Part shown: positions 10,471 through 22,230 of the stretch, piece after piece
Position numbering within the stretch: the first letter of the stretch is position 1
How the letters are laid out: every line of letters starts with the position of its first letter
Assembly (NCBI RefSeq): GCF_016920785.2
Contig: NW_024610477.1
Span: 44,296 to 108,295 of the forward strand
Direction: 5' to 3'
DNA length: 64,000 bases
Origin: Ixodes scapularis
Taxonomy: Eukaryota > Arthropoda > Arachnida > Ixodida > Ixodidae
Notes under the pieces: model-generated
Seen by the model: only the letters and a program-made list of their open reading frames with translations
What the model was told of the DNA's origin: nothing
Database searches by the model: none
Translations under genes and position numbers: made by a program

Positions 10471-13469
10471 CAATAATTCGCTTTCACCGAGGCAATAGGC
10501 GAGATCGTGGTCACGGTGAACGAATAAAACCGCGCCAAACGTCTCTCGTCAGGCCGTGCTCTCTCCAATAATTCGCTTTCACCGAGGCAATAGCCGAGAT
10601 CGTGGTCACGGTGAACGAATAAAACCGCGCCAAACGTCTCTCGTCAGGCCGTGCTCTCTCCAATAATTCGCTTTCACCGAGGCAATAGCGAGATCGTGGT
10701 CACGGTGAACGAATAAAACCGCGCCAAACGTCTCTCGTCAGGCCGTGCTCTCTCCAATAATTCGCTTTCACCGAGGCAATAGGCGAGATCGTGGTCACGG
10801 TGAACGAATAAAACGGCGCCAAACGTCTCTCGTCAGGCCGTGCTCTCTCCAATAATTCGCTTTCACCGAGGCAATAGCCGAGATCGTGGTCACGGTGAAC
10901 GAATAAAACCGCGCCAAACGTCTCTCGTCAGGCCGTGCTCTCTCCAATAATTCTCTTTCACCGAGGCAATAGGCGAGATCGTGGTCACGGTGAACGAATA
11001 AAACGGCGCCAAACGTCTCTCGTCAGGCCGTGCTCTCTCCAATAATTCGCTTTCACCGAGGCAATAGCTGAGATCGTGGTCACGGTGAACGAATAAAACC
11101 GCGCCGAACGTCTCTCGTCAGGCCGTGCTCTCTCCAATAATTCGCTTTCACCGAGGCAATAGGCGAGATCGTGGTCACGGTGAACGAATAAAACCGCGCC
11201 AAACGTCTCTCGTCAGGCCGTGCTCTCTCCAATAATTCGCTTTCACCGAGGCAATAGGCGAGATCGTGGTCACGGTGAACGAATAAAACCGCGCTGAACG
11301 TCTCTCGTCAGGCCGTGCTCTCTCCAATAATTCGCTTTCACCGAGGCAATAGGCGAGATCGTGGTCACGGTGAACGAATAAAACCGCGCCGAACGTCTCT
11401 CGTCAGGCCGTGCTCTCTCCAATAATTCGCTTTCACCGAGGCAATAGGCGAGATCGTGGTCACGGTGAACGAATAAAACGGCGCCAAACGTCTCTCGTCA
11501 GGCCTTGCTCTCTCCAATAATTCGCTTTCACCGAGGCAATAGGCGAGATCGTGGTCATGGTGAACGAATAAAACCGCGCCAAACGTCTGTCGTCAGGCCG
11601 TGCTCTCTCCAATAATTCGCTTTCACCGAGGCAATAGGCGAGATCGTGGTCACGGTGAACGAATAAAACGGCGCCAAACGTCTCTCGTCAGGCCGTGCTC
11701 TCTCCAATAATTCGCTTTCACCGAGGCAATATGCGAGATCGTGGTCACGGTGAACGAATAAAACCGCGCCAAACGTCTCTCGTCTGGCCGTGCTCTCTCC
11801 AATAATTCGCTTTCACCAATGCAATAGGCGAGATCGTGGTCACGGTGAACGAATAAAACCGCACCAAACGTCTCTCGTCAGGCCGTGCTCTCTCCAATAA
11901 TTCGCTTTCACCGAGGCAATAGGCGAGATCGTGGTCACGGTGAACGAATAAAACCGCGCCAAACGTGTCTCGTCAGGCCGTGCTCTCTCCAATAATTCGC
12001 TTTCACCGAGGCAATAGGCGAGATCGTGGTCACGGTGAACGAATAAAACCGCGCCAAACGTCTCTCGTCAGGCCGTGCTCTCTCCAATAATTCGCTTTCA
12101 CCGAGGCAATAGGCGAGATCGTGGTCACGGTGAACGAATAAAACCGCGCCAAACGTCTCTCGTCAGGCCGTGCTCTCTCCAATAATTCGCTTTCACTGAG
12201 GCAATAGGCGAGATCGTGGTCACGGTGAACGAATAAAACGGCGCCAAACGTCTCTCGTCAGGCCGTGCTCTCTCCAATAATTCGCTTTCACCGAGGCAAT
12301 AGGCGAGATCGTGGTCACGGTGAACGAATAAAACCGCGCCGAACGTCTCTCGTCAGGCCGTGCTCTCTCCAATAATTCGCTTTCACCGAGGCAATAGGCG
12401 AGATCGTGGTCACGGTGAACGAATAAAACCGCGCCAAACGTCTCTCGTCAGGCCGTGCTCTCTCCAATAATTCGCTTTCACCGAGGCAATAGGCGAGATC
12501 GTGGTCACGGTGAACGAATAAAACCGCGCCGAACGTCTCTCGTCAGGCCGTGCTCTCTCCAATAATCCGCTTTCACCGAGGCAATAGGCGAGATCGTGGT
12601 CACGGTGAACGAATAAAACGGCGCCAAACGTCTCTCGTCAGGCCGTGCTCTCTCCAATAATTCGCTTTCACCGAGGCAATAGGCGAGATCGTGGTCACGG
12701 TGAACGAATAAAACCGCGCCAAACGTCTCTCGTCAGGCCGTGCTCTCTCCAATAATTCGCTTTCACCGAGGCAATAGGCGAGATCGTGGTCACGGTGAAC
12801 GAATAAAACCGCGCCGAACGTCTCTCGTCAGGCCGTGCTCTCTCCAATAATTCGCTTGCACCGAGGCAATAGGCGAGATCGTGGTCACGGTGAACGAATA
12901 AAACCGCGCCAAACGTCTCTCGTCAGGCCGTGCTCTCTCCAATAATTCGCTTTCACCGAGGCAATAGGCGAGATCGTGGTCACGGTGAACGAATAAAACC
13001 GCGCCGAACGTCTCTCGTCAGGCCGTGCTCTCTTCAATAATTCGCTTTCACCGAGGCAATAGGCGGGATCGTCGTCACGGTGAACGAATAAAACGGCGCC
13101 AAACGTCTCTCGTCAGGCCGTGCTCTCTCCAATAATTCGCTTTCACCGAGGCAATAGGCGAGATCGTGGTCACGGTGAACGAATAAAACCGCGCCAAACG
13201 TCTCTCGTCAGGCCGTGCTCTCTCCAATAATTCGCTTTCACCGAGGCAATAGGCGAGATCGTGGTCACGGTGAACGAATAAAACGGCGCCAAACGTCTCT
13301 CGTCAGGCCGTGCTCTCTCCAATTATTCGCTTTCACCGAGGCAATAGGCGAGATCGTGGTCACGGTGAACGAATAAAACCGCGCCAAACGTCTCTCGTCA
13401 GGCCGTGCTCTCTCCAATAATTCGCTTTCACCGAGGCAATAGGCGAGATCGTGGTCACGGTGAACGAAT

Positions 13470-14060
13470 AAAACCGCGCCAAATGTCTCTCGTCAGGCCG
13501 TGCTCTCTCCAATAATTCGCTTTCACCGAGGCAATAGGCGAGATCGTGGTCACGGTGAACGAATAAAACCGCGCCGAACGTCTCTCGTCAGGCCGTGCTT
13601 ACTCCAATAATTCGCTTTCACCGAGGCAATAGGCGAGATCGTGGTCACGGTGAACGAATAAAACCGCGCCAAACGTCTCTCGTCAGGCCGTGCTCTCTCC
13701 AATAATTCGCTTTCACCGAGGCAATAGGCGAGATCGTGGTCACGGTGAACGAATAAAACGGCGCCAAACGGCTCTCGTCAGGCCGTGCTCTCTCCAATAA
13801 TTCGCTTTCACCGAGGCAATAGCCGAGATCGTGGTCACGGTGAACGAATAAAACCGCGCCAAACGTCTCTCGTCAGGCCGTGCTCTCTCCAATAATTCGC
13901 TTTCACCGAGGCAATAGGCGAGATTGTGGTCACGGTGAACGAATAAAACCGCGCCAAACGTCTCTCGTCAGGCCGTGCTCTCTCCAATAATTCGCTTTCA
14001 CCGAGGCAATAGGCGAGATCGTGGTCACGGTGAACGAATAAAACGGCGCCAAACGTCTCT
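13470..14060. repeat. Copy 1 of a three-copy block marked by CTTACTCC and ACGGCTCT
   Basis: This block carries CTTACTCC (GTGCTT start at 13,595) followed two units later by ACGGCTCT in place of ACGTCTCT (changed base 13,771), then a C49 unit. The same order recurs 3,705 bp (39 units) later at 17,300/17,476 and again 1,710 bp (18 units) after that at 19,010/19,186. The states at 49, 81 and 87 agree across the block. Copy 1 diverges at about 14,100, where a GCAGTAGCC variant is private. Confidence 0.8.
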
Positions 14061-15169
14061 CGTCAGGCCGTGCTCTCTCCAATAATTCGCTTTCACCGAG
14101 GCAGTAGCCGAGATCGTGGTCACGGTGAACGAATAAAACCGCGCCAAACGTCTCTCGTCAGGCAGTGCTCTCTCCAATAATTTGCTTTCACCGAGGCAAT
14201 AGGCGAGATCGTGGTCACGGTGAACGAATAAAACGGCGCCAAACGTCTCTCGTCAGGCCGTGCTCTCTCCAATAATTCGCTTTCACCGAGGCAATAGCCG
14301 AGATCGTGGTCACGGTGAACGAATAAAACCGCGCCAAACGTCTCTCGTCAGGCCGTGCTCTCTCCAATAATTCGCTTTCACCGAGGCAATAGGCGAGATC
14401 GTGGTCACGGTGAACGAATAAAACCGCGCCAAACGTCTCTCGTCAGGCCGTGCTCTCTCCAATAATTTGCTTTCACCGAGGCAATAGGCGAGATCGTGGT
14501 CACGGTGAACGAATAAAACCGCGCCAAACGTCTCTCGTCAGGCCGTGCTCTCTCCAATACTTCGCTTTCACCGAGGCAATAGGCGAGATCGTGGTCACGG
14601 TGAACGAATAAAACCGCGCCTAACGTCTCTCGTCAGGCCGTGCTCTCTCCAATAATTCGCTTTCACCGAGGCAATAGGCGAGATCGTGGTCACGGTGAAC
14701 GAATAAAACGGCGCCAAACGTCTCTCGTCAGGCCGTGCTCTCTCCAATAATTCGCTTTCACCGAGGCAATAGCCGAGATCGTGGTCACAGTGAACGAATA
14801 AAACCGCGCCAAACGTCTCTCGTCAGGCCGTGCTCTCTCCAATAATTCGCTTTCACCGAGGCAATAGGCGAGATCGTGGTCACGGTGAACGAATAAAACG
14901 GCGCCAAACGTCTCTCGTCAGGCCGTGCTCTCTCCAATAATTCGCTTTCACCGAGGCAATAGCCGAGATCGTGGTGACGGTGAACGAATAAAACGGCGCC
15001 AAACGTCTCTCGTCAGGCCGTGCTCTCTCCAATAATTCGCTTTCACCGAGGCAATAGCCGAGATCGTGGTCACGGTGAACGAATAAAACCGCGCCAAACG
15101 TCTCTCGTCAGGCCGTGCTCTCTCCAATAATTCGCTTTCACCGAGGCAATAGGCGAGATCGTGGTCACG

Positions 15170-15560
15170 GTGAACGAATAAAACCGCGCCAAACGTCTCT
15201 CGTCAGGCCGTGCTCTCTCCAATAATTCGCTTTCACCGAGGCAATAGGCGAGATCGTGGTCACGGTGAACGAATAAAACCGCGCCAAACGTCTCTCGTCA
15301 GGCCGTGCTCTCTCCAATAATTCGCTTTCACCGAGGCAATAGGCGAGATCGTGGTCACGGTGAACGAATAAAACCGCGCCAAACGTCTCTCGTCAGGCCG
15401 TGCTCTCTCCAATAATTCGCTTTCACCGAGGCAATAGGCGAGATCGTGGTCACGGTGAACGAATAAAACCGCGCCAAACGTCTCTCGTCTGGCCATGCTC
15501 TCTCCAATAATTCGCTTTCACCGAGGCAATAGGCGAGATCGTGGTCACGGTGAACGAATA
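15170..15560. repeat. Copy 1 of a ~4-unit duplication, 17-unit offset
   Basis: It contains CGTCTGGCCATGC (15,486), two changes in one unit, found again at 17,101, which is 1,615 bp or 17 units away. The three preceding units agree at positions 49, 81 and 87. Beyond 15,560 private changes (AATAGTCG, ATCGTCGTC) end the match. Confidence 0.7.
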
Positions 15561-16784
15561 AAACCGCGCCAAACGTCTCTCGTCAGGCCGTGCTCTCTCC
15601 AATAATTCGCTTTCACCGAGGCAATAGTCGAGATCGTCGTCACGGTGAACGAATAAAACCGCGCCAAACGTCTCTCGTCAGGCCGTGCTCTCTCCAATAA
15701 TTCGCTTTCACCGAGGCAATAGCCGAGATCGTGGTCACGGTGAACGAATAAAACCGCGCCAAACGTCTCTCGTCAGGCCGTGCTCTCTCCAATAATTCGC
15801 TTTCACCGAGGCAATAGGCGAGATCGTGGTCACGGTGAACGAATAAAACGGCGCCAAACGTCTCTCGTCAGGCCGTGCTCTCTCCAATAATTCGCTTTCA
15901 CCGAGGCAATAGGCGAGATCGTGGTCACGGTGAACGAATAAAACCGCGCCAAACGTCTCTCGTCAGGCCGTGCTCTCTCCAATATTTTGCTTTCACCGAG
16001 GCAATAGGCGAGATCGTGGTCACGGTGAACGAATAAAACGGCGCCAAACGTCTCTCGTCAGGCCGTGCTCTCTCCAATAATTCGCTTTCACCGAGGCAAT
16101 AGCCGAGATCGTGGTCACGGTGAACGAATAAAACAGCGCCAAACGTCTCTCGTCAGGCCGTGCTCTCTCCAATAATTCGCTTTCACCGAGGCAATAGGCG
16201 AGATCGTGGTCACGGTGAACGAATAAAACCGCGCCAAACGTCTCTCGTCAGGCCGTGCTCTCTCCAATAATTTGCTTTCACCGAGGCAATAGGCGAGATC
16301 GTGGTCACGGTGAACGAATAAAACCACGCCAAACGTCTCTCGTCAGGCCGTGCTCTCTCCAATAATTCGCTTTCACCGAGGCAATAGGCGAGATCGTGGT
16401 CACGGTGAACGAATAAAACCGCGCCTAACGTCTCTCGTCAGGCCGTGCTCTCTCCAATAATTCGCTTTCACCGAGGCAATAGGCGAGATCGTGGTCACGG
16501 TGAACGAATAAAACGGCGCCAAACGTCTCTCGTCAGGCCGTGCTCTCTCCAATAATTCGCTTTCACCGAGGCAATAGCCGAGATCGTGGTCACGGTGAAC
16601 GAATAAAACCGCGCCAAACGTCTCTCGTCAGGCCGTGCTCTCTCCAATAATTCGCTTTCACCGAGGCAATAGGCGAGATCGTGGTCACGGTGAACGAATA
16701 AAACGGCGCCAAACGTCTCTCGTCAGGCCGTGCTCTCTCCAATAATTCGCTTTCACCGAGGCAATAGCCGAGATCGTGGTCACG

Positions 16785-17175
16785 GTGAACGAATAAAACC
16801 GCGCCAAACGTCTCTCGTCAGGCCGTGCTCTCTCCAATAATTCGCTTTCACCGAGGCAATAGGCGAGATCGTGGTCACGGTGAACGAATAAAACCGCGCC
16901 AAACGTCTCTCGTCAGGCCGTGCTCTCTCCAATAATTCGCTTTCACCGAGGCAATAGGCGAGATCGTGGTCACGGTGAACGAATAAAACCGCGCCAAACG
17001 TCTCTCGTCAGGCCGTGCTCTCTCCAATAATTCGCTTTCACCGAGGCAATAGGCGAGATCGTGGTCACGGTGAACGAATAAAACCGCGCCAAACGTCTCT
17101 CGTCTGGCCATGCTCTCTCCAATAATTCGCTTTCACCGAGGCAATAGGCGAGATCGTGGTCACGGTGAACGAATA
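16785..17175. repeat. Copy 2 of the ~4-unit duplication, 17-unit offset
   Basis: It shares CGTCTGGCCATGC at 17,101 with copy 1 at 15,486. It ends at a private AAAAACGCGCC change near 17,176, immediately before the three-copy block that starts about 17,190. Confidence 0.7.
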
Positions 17176-17189
17176 AAAACGCGCCAAAC

Positions 17190-17975
17190 GTCTCTCGTCA
17201 GGCCGTGCTCTCTCCAATAATTCGCTTTCACCGAGGCAATAGGCGAGATCGTGGTCACGGTGAACGAATAAAACCGCGCCGAACGTCTCTCGTCAGGCCG
17301 TGCTTACTCCAATAATTCGCTTTCACCGAGGCAATAGGCGAGATCGTGGTCACGGTGAACGAATAAAACCGCGCCAAACGTCTCTCGTCAGGCCGTGCTC
17401 TCTCCAATAATTCGCTTTCACCGAGGCAATAGGCGAGATCGTGGTCACGGTGAACGAATAAAACGGCGCCAAACGGCTCTCGTCAGGCCGTGCTCTCTCC
17501 AATAATTCGCTTTCACCGAGGCAATAGCCGAGATCGTGGTCACGGTGAACGAATAAAACCGCGCCAAACGTCTCTCGTCAGGCCGTGCTCTCTCCAATAA
17601 TTCGCTTTCACCGAGGCAATAGGCGAGATCGTGGTCACGGTGAACGAATAAAACCGCGCCAAACGTCTCTCGTCAGGCCGTGCTCTCTCCAATAATTCGC
17701 TTTCACCGAGGCAATAGGCGAGATCGTGGTCACGGTGAACGAATAAAACGGCGCCAAACGTCTCTCGTCAGGCCGTGCTCTCTCCAATATTTCGCTTTCA
17801 CCGAGGCAATAGGCGAGATCGTGGTCATGGTGAACGAATAAAACCGCGCCAAACGTCTCTCGTCAGGCCGTGCTCTCTCCAATAATTCGCTTTCACCGAG
17901 GCAATAGGCGAGATCGTGGTCACGGTGAACGAATAAAACGGCGCCAAACGTCTCTCGTCAGGCCGTGCTCTCTCC
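17190..17975. repeat. Copy 2 of the three-copy block
   Basis: It matches 18,900-19,685 at a constant 1,710 bp (18 units): CTTACTCC, ACGGCTCT, C49, then CAATATTTCG followed by GGTCATGG (17,787 and 17,826 against 19,497 and 19,536). It matches copy 1 at 39 units. Its last part, with the ATATTTCG and TCATGG changes, is itself repeated two units later (17,977 and 18,016), which ends the agreement with copy 3. Confidence 0.8.
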
Positions 17976-18040
17976 AATATTTCGCTTTCACCGAGGCAAT
18001 AGGCGAGATCGTGGTCATGGTGAACGAATAAAACCGCGCC
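17700..18040. repeat. Local 190-bp (two-unit) tandem duplication
   Basis: A unit with both CAATATTTCG (T26) and GGTCATGG occurs at 17,787/17,826 and again at 17,977/18,016, with an ordinary G81 unit boundary between. Two changes repeated together at exactly two units indicate a local dimer duplication. The same double-variant unit is present singly at 19,497/19,536 in copy 3 of the larger block and at 6,867/6,904 in domain 1. Confidence 0.65.
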
Positions 18041-18899
18041 AAACGTCTCTCGTCAGGCCGTGCTCTCTCCAATAATTCGCTTTCACCGAGGCAATAGGCG
18101 AGATCGTGGTCACGGTGAACGAATAAAACCGCGCCAAACGTCTCTCGTCAGGCCGTGCTCTCTCCAATAATTCGCTTTCACCGAGGCAATAGGCGAGATC
18201 GTGGTCACGGTGAACGAATAAAACCACGCCAAACGTCTCTCGTCAGGCCGTGCTCTCTCCAATAATTCGCTTTCACCGAGGCAATAGGCGAGATCGTGGT
18301 CACGGTGAACGAATAAAACCGCGCCAAACGTCTCTCGTCAGGCCGTGCTCTCTCCAATAATTCGCTTTCACCGAGGCAATAGGCGAGATCGTGGTCACGG
18401 TGAACGAATAAAACGGCGCCAAACGTCTCTCGTCAGGCCGTGCTCTCTCCAATAATTCGCTTTCACCGAGGCAATAGGCGAGATCGTGGTCACGGTGAAC
18501 GAATAAAACCGCGCCAAACGTCTCTCGTCAGGCCGTGCTCTCTCCAATAATTCGCTTTCACCGAGGCAATAGGCGAGATCGTGGTCACGGTGAACGAATA
18601 AAACTGCGCCAAACGTCTCTCGTCAGGCCGTGCTCTCTCCAATAATTCGCTTTCACCGAGGCAATAGGCGAGATCGTGGTCACGGTGAACGAATAAAACG
18701 GCGCCAAACGTCTCTCGTCAGGCCGTGCTCTCTCCAATAATTCGCTTTCACCGAGGCAATAGGCGAGATCGTGGTCACGGTGAACGAATAAAACCGCGCC
18801 AAACGTCTCTCGTCAGGCCGTGCTCTCTCCAATAATTCGCTTTCACCGAGGCAATAGGCGAGATCGTGGTCACGGTGAACGAATAAAACCGCGCCAAAC

Positions 18900-19685
18900 G
18901 TCTCTCGTCAGGCCGTGCTCTCTCCAATAATTCGCTTTCACCGAGGCAATAGGCGAGATCGTGGTCACGGTGAACGAATAAAACCGCGCCGAACGTCTCT
19001 CGTCAGGCCGTGCTTACTCCAATAATTCGCTTTCACCGAGGCAATAGGCGAGATCGTGGTCACGGTGAACGAATAAAACCGCGCCAAACGTCTCTCGTCA
19101 GGCCGTGCTCTCTCCAATAATTCGCTTTCACCGAGGCAATAGGCGAGATCGTGGTCACGGTGAACGAATAAAACGGCGCCAAACGGCTCTCGTCAGGCCG
19201 TGCTCTCTCCAATAATTCGCTTTCACCGAGGCAATAGCCGAGATCGTGGTCACGGTGAACGAATAAAACCGCGCCAAACGTCTCTCGTCAGGCCGTGCTC
19301 TCTCCAATAATTCGCTTTCACCGAGGCAATAGGCGAGATCGTGGTCACGGTGAACGAATAAAACCGCGCCAAACGTCTCTCGTCAGGCCGTGCTCTCTCC
19401 AATAATTCGCTTTCACCGAGGCAATAGGCGAGATCGTGGTCACGGTGAACGAATAAAACGGCGCCAAACGTCTCTCGTCAGGCCGTGCTCTCTCCAATAT
19501 TTCGCTTTCACCGAGGCAATAGGCGAGATCGTGGTCATGGTGAACGAATAAAACCGCGCCAAACGTCTCTCGTCAGGCCGTGCTCTCTCCAATAATTCGC
19601 TTTCACCGAGGCAATAGGCGAGATCGTGGTCACGGTGAACGAATAAAACGGCGCCAAACGTCTCTCGTCAGGCCGTGCTCTCTCC
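18900..19685. repeat. Copy 3 of the three-copy block
   Basis: It has the same marker series as 17,190-17,975 at an 18-unit offset. Downstream the offset to related markers shifts to 17 units: AAACCACGCC at 18,221 and 19,836 are 1,615 bp apart, and a third AAACCACGCC at 16,321 is 1,900 bp before the first. The change of offset implies gain or loss of whole units after the duplication. Confidence 0.75.
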
Positions 19686-20459
19686 AATAATTCGCTTTCA
19701 CCGAGGCAATAGGCGAGATCGTGGTCACGGTGAACGAATAAAACCGCGCCAAACGTCTCTCGTCAGGCCGTGCTCTCTCCAATAATTCGCTTTCACCGAG
19801 GCAATAGGCGAGATCGTGGTCACGGTGAACGAATAAAACCACGCCAAACGTCTCTCGTCAGGCCGTGCTCTCTCCAATAATTCGCTTTCACCGAGGCAAT
19901 AGGCGAGATCGTGGTCACGGTGAACGAATAAAACCGCGCCAAACGTCTCTCGTCAGGCCGTGCTCTCTCCAATAATTCGCTTTCACCGAGGCAATAGGCG
20001 AGATCGTGGTCACGGTGAACGAATAAAACCGCGCCGAACGTCTCTCGTCAGGCCGTGCTCTCTCCAATAATTCGCTTTCACCGAGGCAATAGGCGAGATC
20101 GTGGTCACGGTGAACGAATAAAACCGCGCCAAACGTCTCTCGTCAGGCCGTGCTCTCTCCAATAATTCGCTTTCACCGAGGCAATAGGCGAGATCGTGGT
20201 CACGGTGAACGAATAAAACTGCGCCAAACGTCTCTCGTCAGGCCGTGCTCTCTCCAATAATTCGCTTTCACCGAGGCAATAGGCGAGATCGTGGTCACGG
20301 TGAACGAATAAAACCGCGCCGAGCGTCTCTCGTCAGGCCGTGCTCTCTCCAATAATTCGCTTTCACCGAGGCAATAGGCGAGATCGTGGTCACGGTGAAC
20401 GAATAAAACGGCGCCAAACGTCTCTCGTCAGGCCGCGCTCTCTCCAATAATTCGCTTTC

Positions 20460-20500
20460 ACCGAGGCAATAGGCGAGATCGCGGTGAACGAATAAAACGG
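20460..20500. repeat. Unit with a 6-base deletion
   Basis: The unit reads GAGATCGCGGTGAACG instead of GAGATCGTGGTCACGGTG, so TGGTCA is missing at unit positions 58-63. This is the largest length change I find in the window, and it marks the left edge of the indel-dense domain. It removes the loop-side part of the dyad but keeps both pairing arms. Confidence 0.85.
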
Positions 20501-20689
20501 CGCCAAACGTCTCTCGTCAGGCCGTGCTCTCTCCAATAATTCGCTTTCACCGAGGCAATAGGCGAGATCGTGGTCACGGTGAACGAATAAAACGGCGCCG
20601 AACGTCTCTCGTCAGGCCGTGCTCTCTCCAATAATTCGCTTTCACCGAGGCAATAGGCGAGATCGTGGTCACCGGTGAACGAATAAAAC

Positions 20690-20800
20690 GGCGCCAAACG
20701 TCTCTCGTCTGGCCGTGCTCTCTCCAAAAATTCGCTTTCACAGAGGCAATAGGCGAGATCGTGGTCACGGTGAACGAATAAAACCGCGCCGAACATCTCT
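20690..20800. repeat. Copy 1 of a short duplication in the indel-dense domain
   Basis: The unit carries CGTCTGG (20,706), CACAGAGG and, at its end, GAACATCTC. All three rare changes recur together in the unit starting near 22,137, 1,431 bp away (15 units plus 6 bases of intervening net insertion). This copy alone has CAAAAATTCG. Flanking units differ, so the shared segment is only about one and a half units. Confidence 0.65.
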
Positions 20801-22114
20801 CGTCAGGCCGTGCTCTCTCCAATAATTCGCTTTCACCGAGGCAATAGGCGAGATCGTGGTCACGGTGAACGAATAAAACGGCGCCAAACGTCTCTCGTCA
20901 GCCGTGCTCTCTCTCCAATAATTCGCTTTCACCGAGGCAATAGGCGAGATCGTGGTCACGGTGAACGAATAAAACCGCGCCAAACGTCTCTCGTCAGGCC
21001 GTGCTCTCTCCAATAATTCGCTTTCACCGAGGCAATAGGCGAGATCGTGGTTCACGGTGAACGAATAAAACCGCGCCGAACGTCTCTCGTCAGGCCGTGC
21101 TCTCTCCAATAATTCGCTTCACCGAGGCAATAGGCGAGATCGTGGTCACGGTGAACGAATAAAACGGCGCCAAACGTCTCTCGTCAGGCCGTGCTCTCTC
21201 CAATAATTCGCTTTCACCGAGGCAATAGGCGAGATCGTGGTCACGGTGAACGAATAAAACCGCGCCGAACGTCTCTCATCAGGCCGTGCTCTCTCCAATA
21301 ATTCACTTTCACCGAGGCAATAGGCGAGATCGTGGTCACGGTGAACGAATAAAACCGCGCCAAACGTCTCTCGTCAGGCCGTGCTCTCTCCAATAATTCG
21401 CTTTCACCGAGGCAATAGGCGAGATCGTGGTCACGGTGAACGAATAAAACGGCGCCGAAACGTCTCTTGTCAGGCCGTGCTCTCTCCAATAATTCGCTTT
21501 CACCGAGGCAATAGGCGAGATCGTGGTCACGGGTGAACGAATAAAACCGCGCCAAACGTCTCTCGTCAGGCCGTGCTCTCTCCAATAATTCGCTTTCACC
21601 GAGGCAATAGGCGAGATCATGGTCACGGTGAACGAATAAAACCGCGCCGAACGTCTCTCGTCAGGCCGTGCTCTCTCCAATAATTCGCTTTCACCGAGGC
21701 AATAGGCGAGATCGTGGTCACGGTGAACGAATAAAACCGGCGCCAAACGTCTCTCGTCAGGCCGTGCTCTCTCCAATAATTCGCTTTCACCGAGGCAATA
21801 GGCGAGATCGTGGTCACGGTGAACGAATAAAACCGCGCCGAACGTCTCTCGTCAGGCCGTGCTCTCTCCAATAATTCGCTTTCACCGAGGCAATAGGCGA
21901 GATCGTGGTCACGGTGAACGAATAAAACCGCGCCAAACGTCTCTCGTCAGGCCGTGCTCTCTCCAATAATTCGCTTTCACCGAGGCAATAGGCGAGATCG
22001 TGGTCACGGTGAACGAATAAAACCGCGCCATAACGTCTCTCGTCAGGGCGTGCTCTCTCCAATAATTCGCTTTCACCGAGGCAATAGGCGAGATCGTGGT
22101 CACGGTGAACGAAT

Positions 22115-22230
22115 AAAAACGGCGCCAAACGTCTCTCGTCTGGCCGTGCTCTCTCCAATAATTCGCTTTCACAGAGGCCAATAGGCGAGATCGTGGTCAC
22201 GGTGAACGAATAAAACCGCGCCGAACATCT
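22115..22230. repeat. Copy 2 of a short duplication in the indel-dense domain
   Basis: It shares CGTCTGG (22,137), CACAGAGG and GAACATCTC with 20,690-20,800. It carries its own extra C (GAGGCCAATA near 22,179). The shared substitutions show that true repeat variation exists here under the indel noise. Confidence 0.65.

Larger units (their letters stand above)
1..10593. repeat. Domain 1: G49-only units, perfect 95-bp register
   Basis: The first 112 units keep exact 95-bp spacing; the first length change is a 1-base loss near 10,689. I find no C49 unit until 10,594. Position 81 switches between C and G, and the C81-G87 form becomes common from about 2,650 onward. Private changes are scattered, for example AATCAAAC in place of AATAAAAC at 265 and 455, exactly two units apart. 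CGAGTAAAAC variants occur at 1,401, 1,971 and 2,161, spaced six and two units. Confidence 0.8.
10594..20460. repeat. Domain 2: mixed C49/G49 units with 17/18-unit duplications
   Basis: C49 (AATAGCCGAG) units appear here for the first time, often alternating with G49-G81 units to give a 190-bp dimer (about 10,590-11,060, 13,810-14,300 and 14,770-15,070). Only one length change is seen, at the left edge near 10,689. The right half carries duplicated blocks at offsets of 17, 18, 20 and 39 units. C49 is last seen in this domain near 19,234. Confidence 0.7.
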
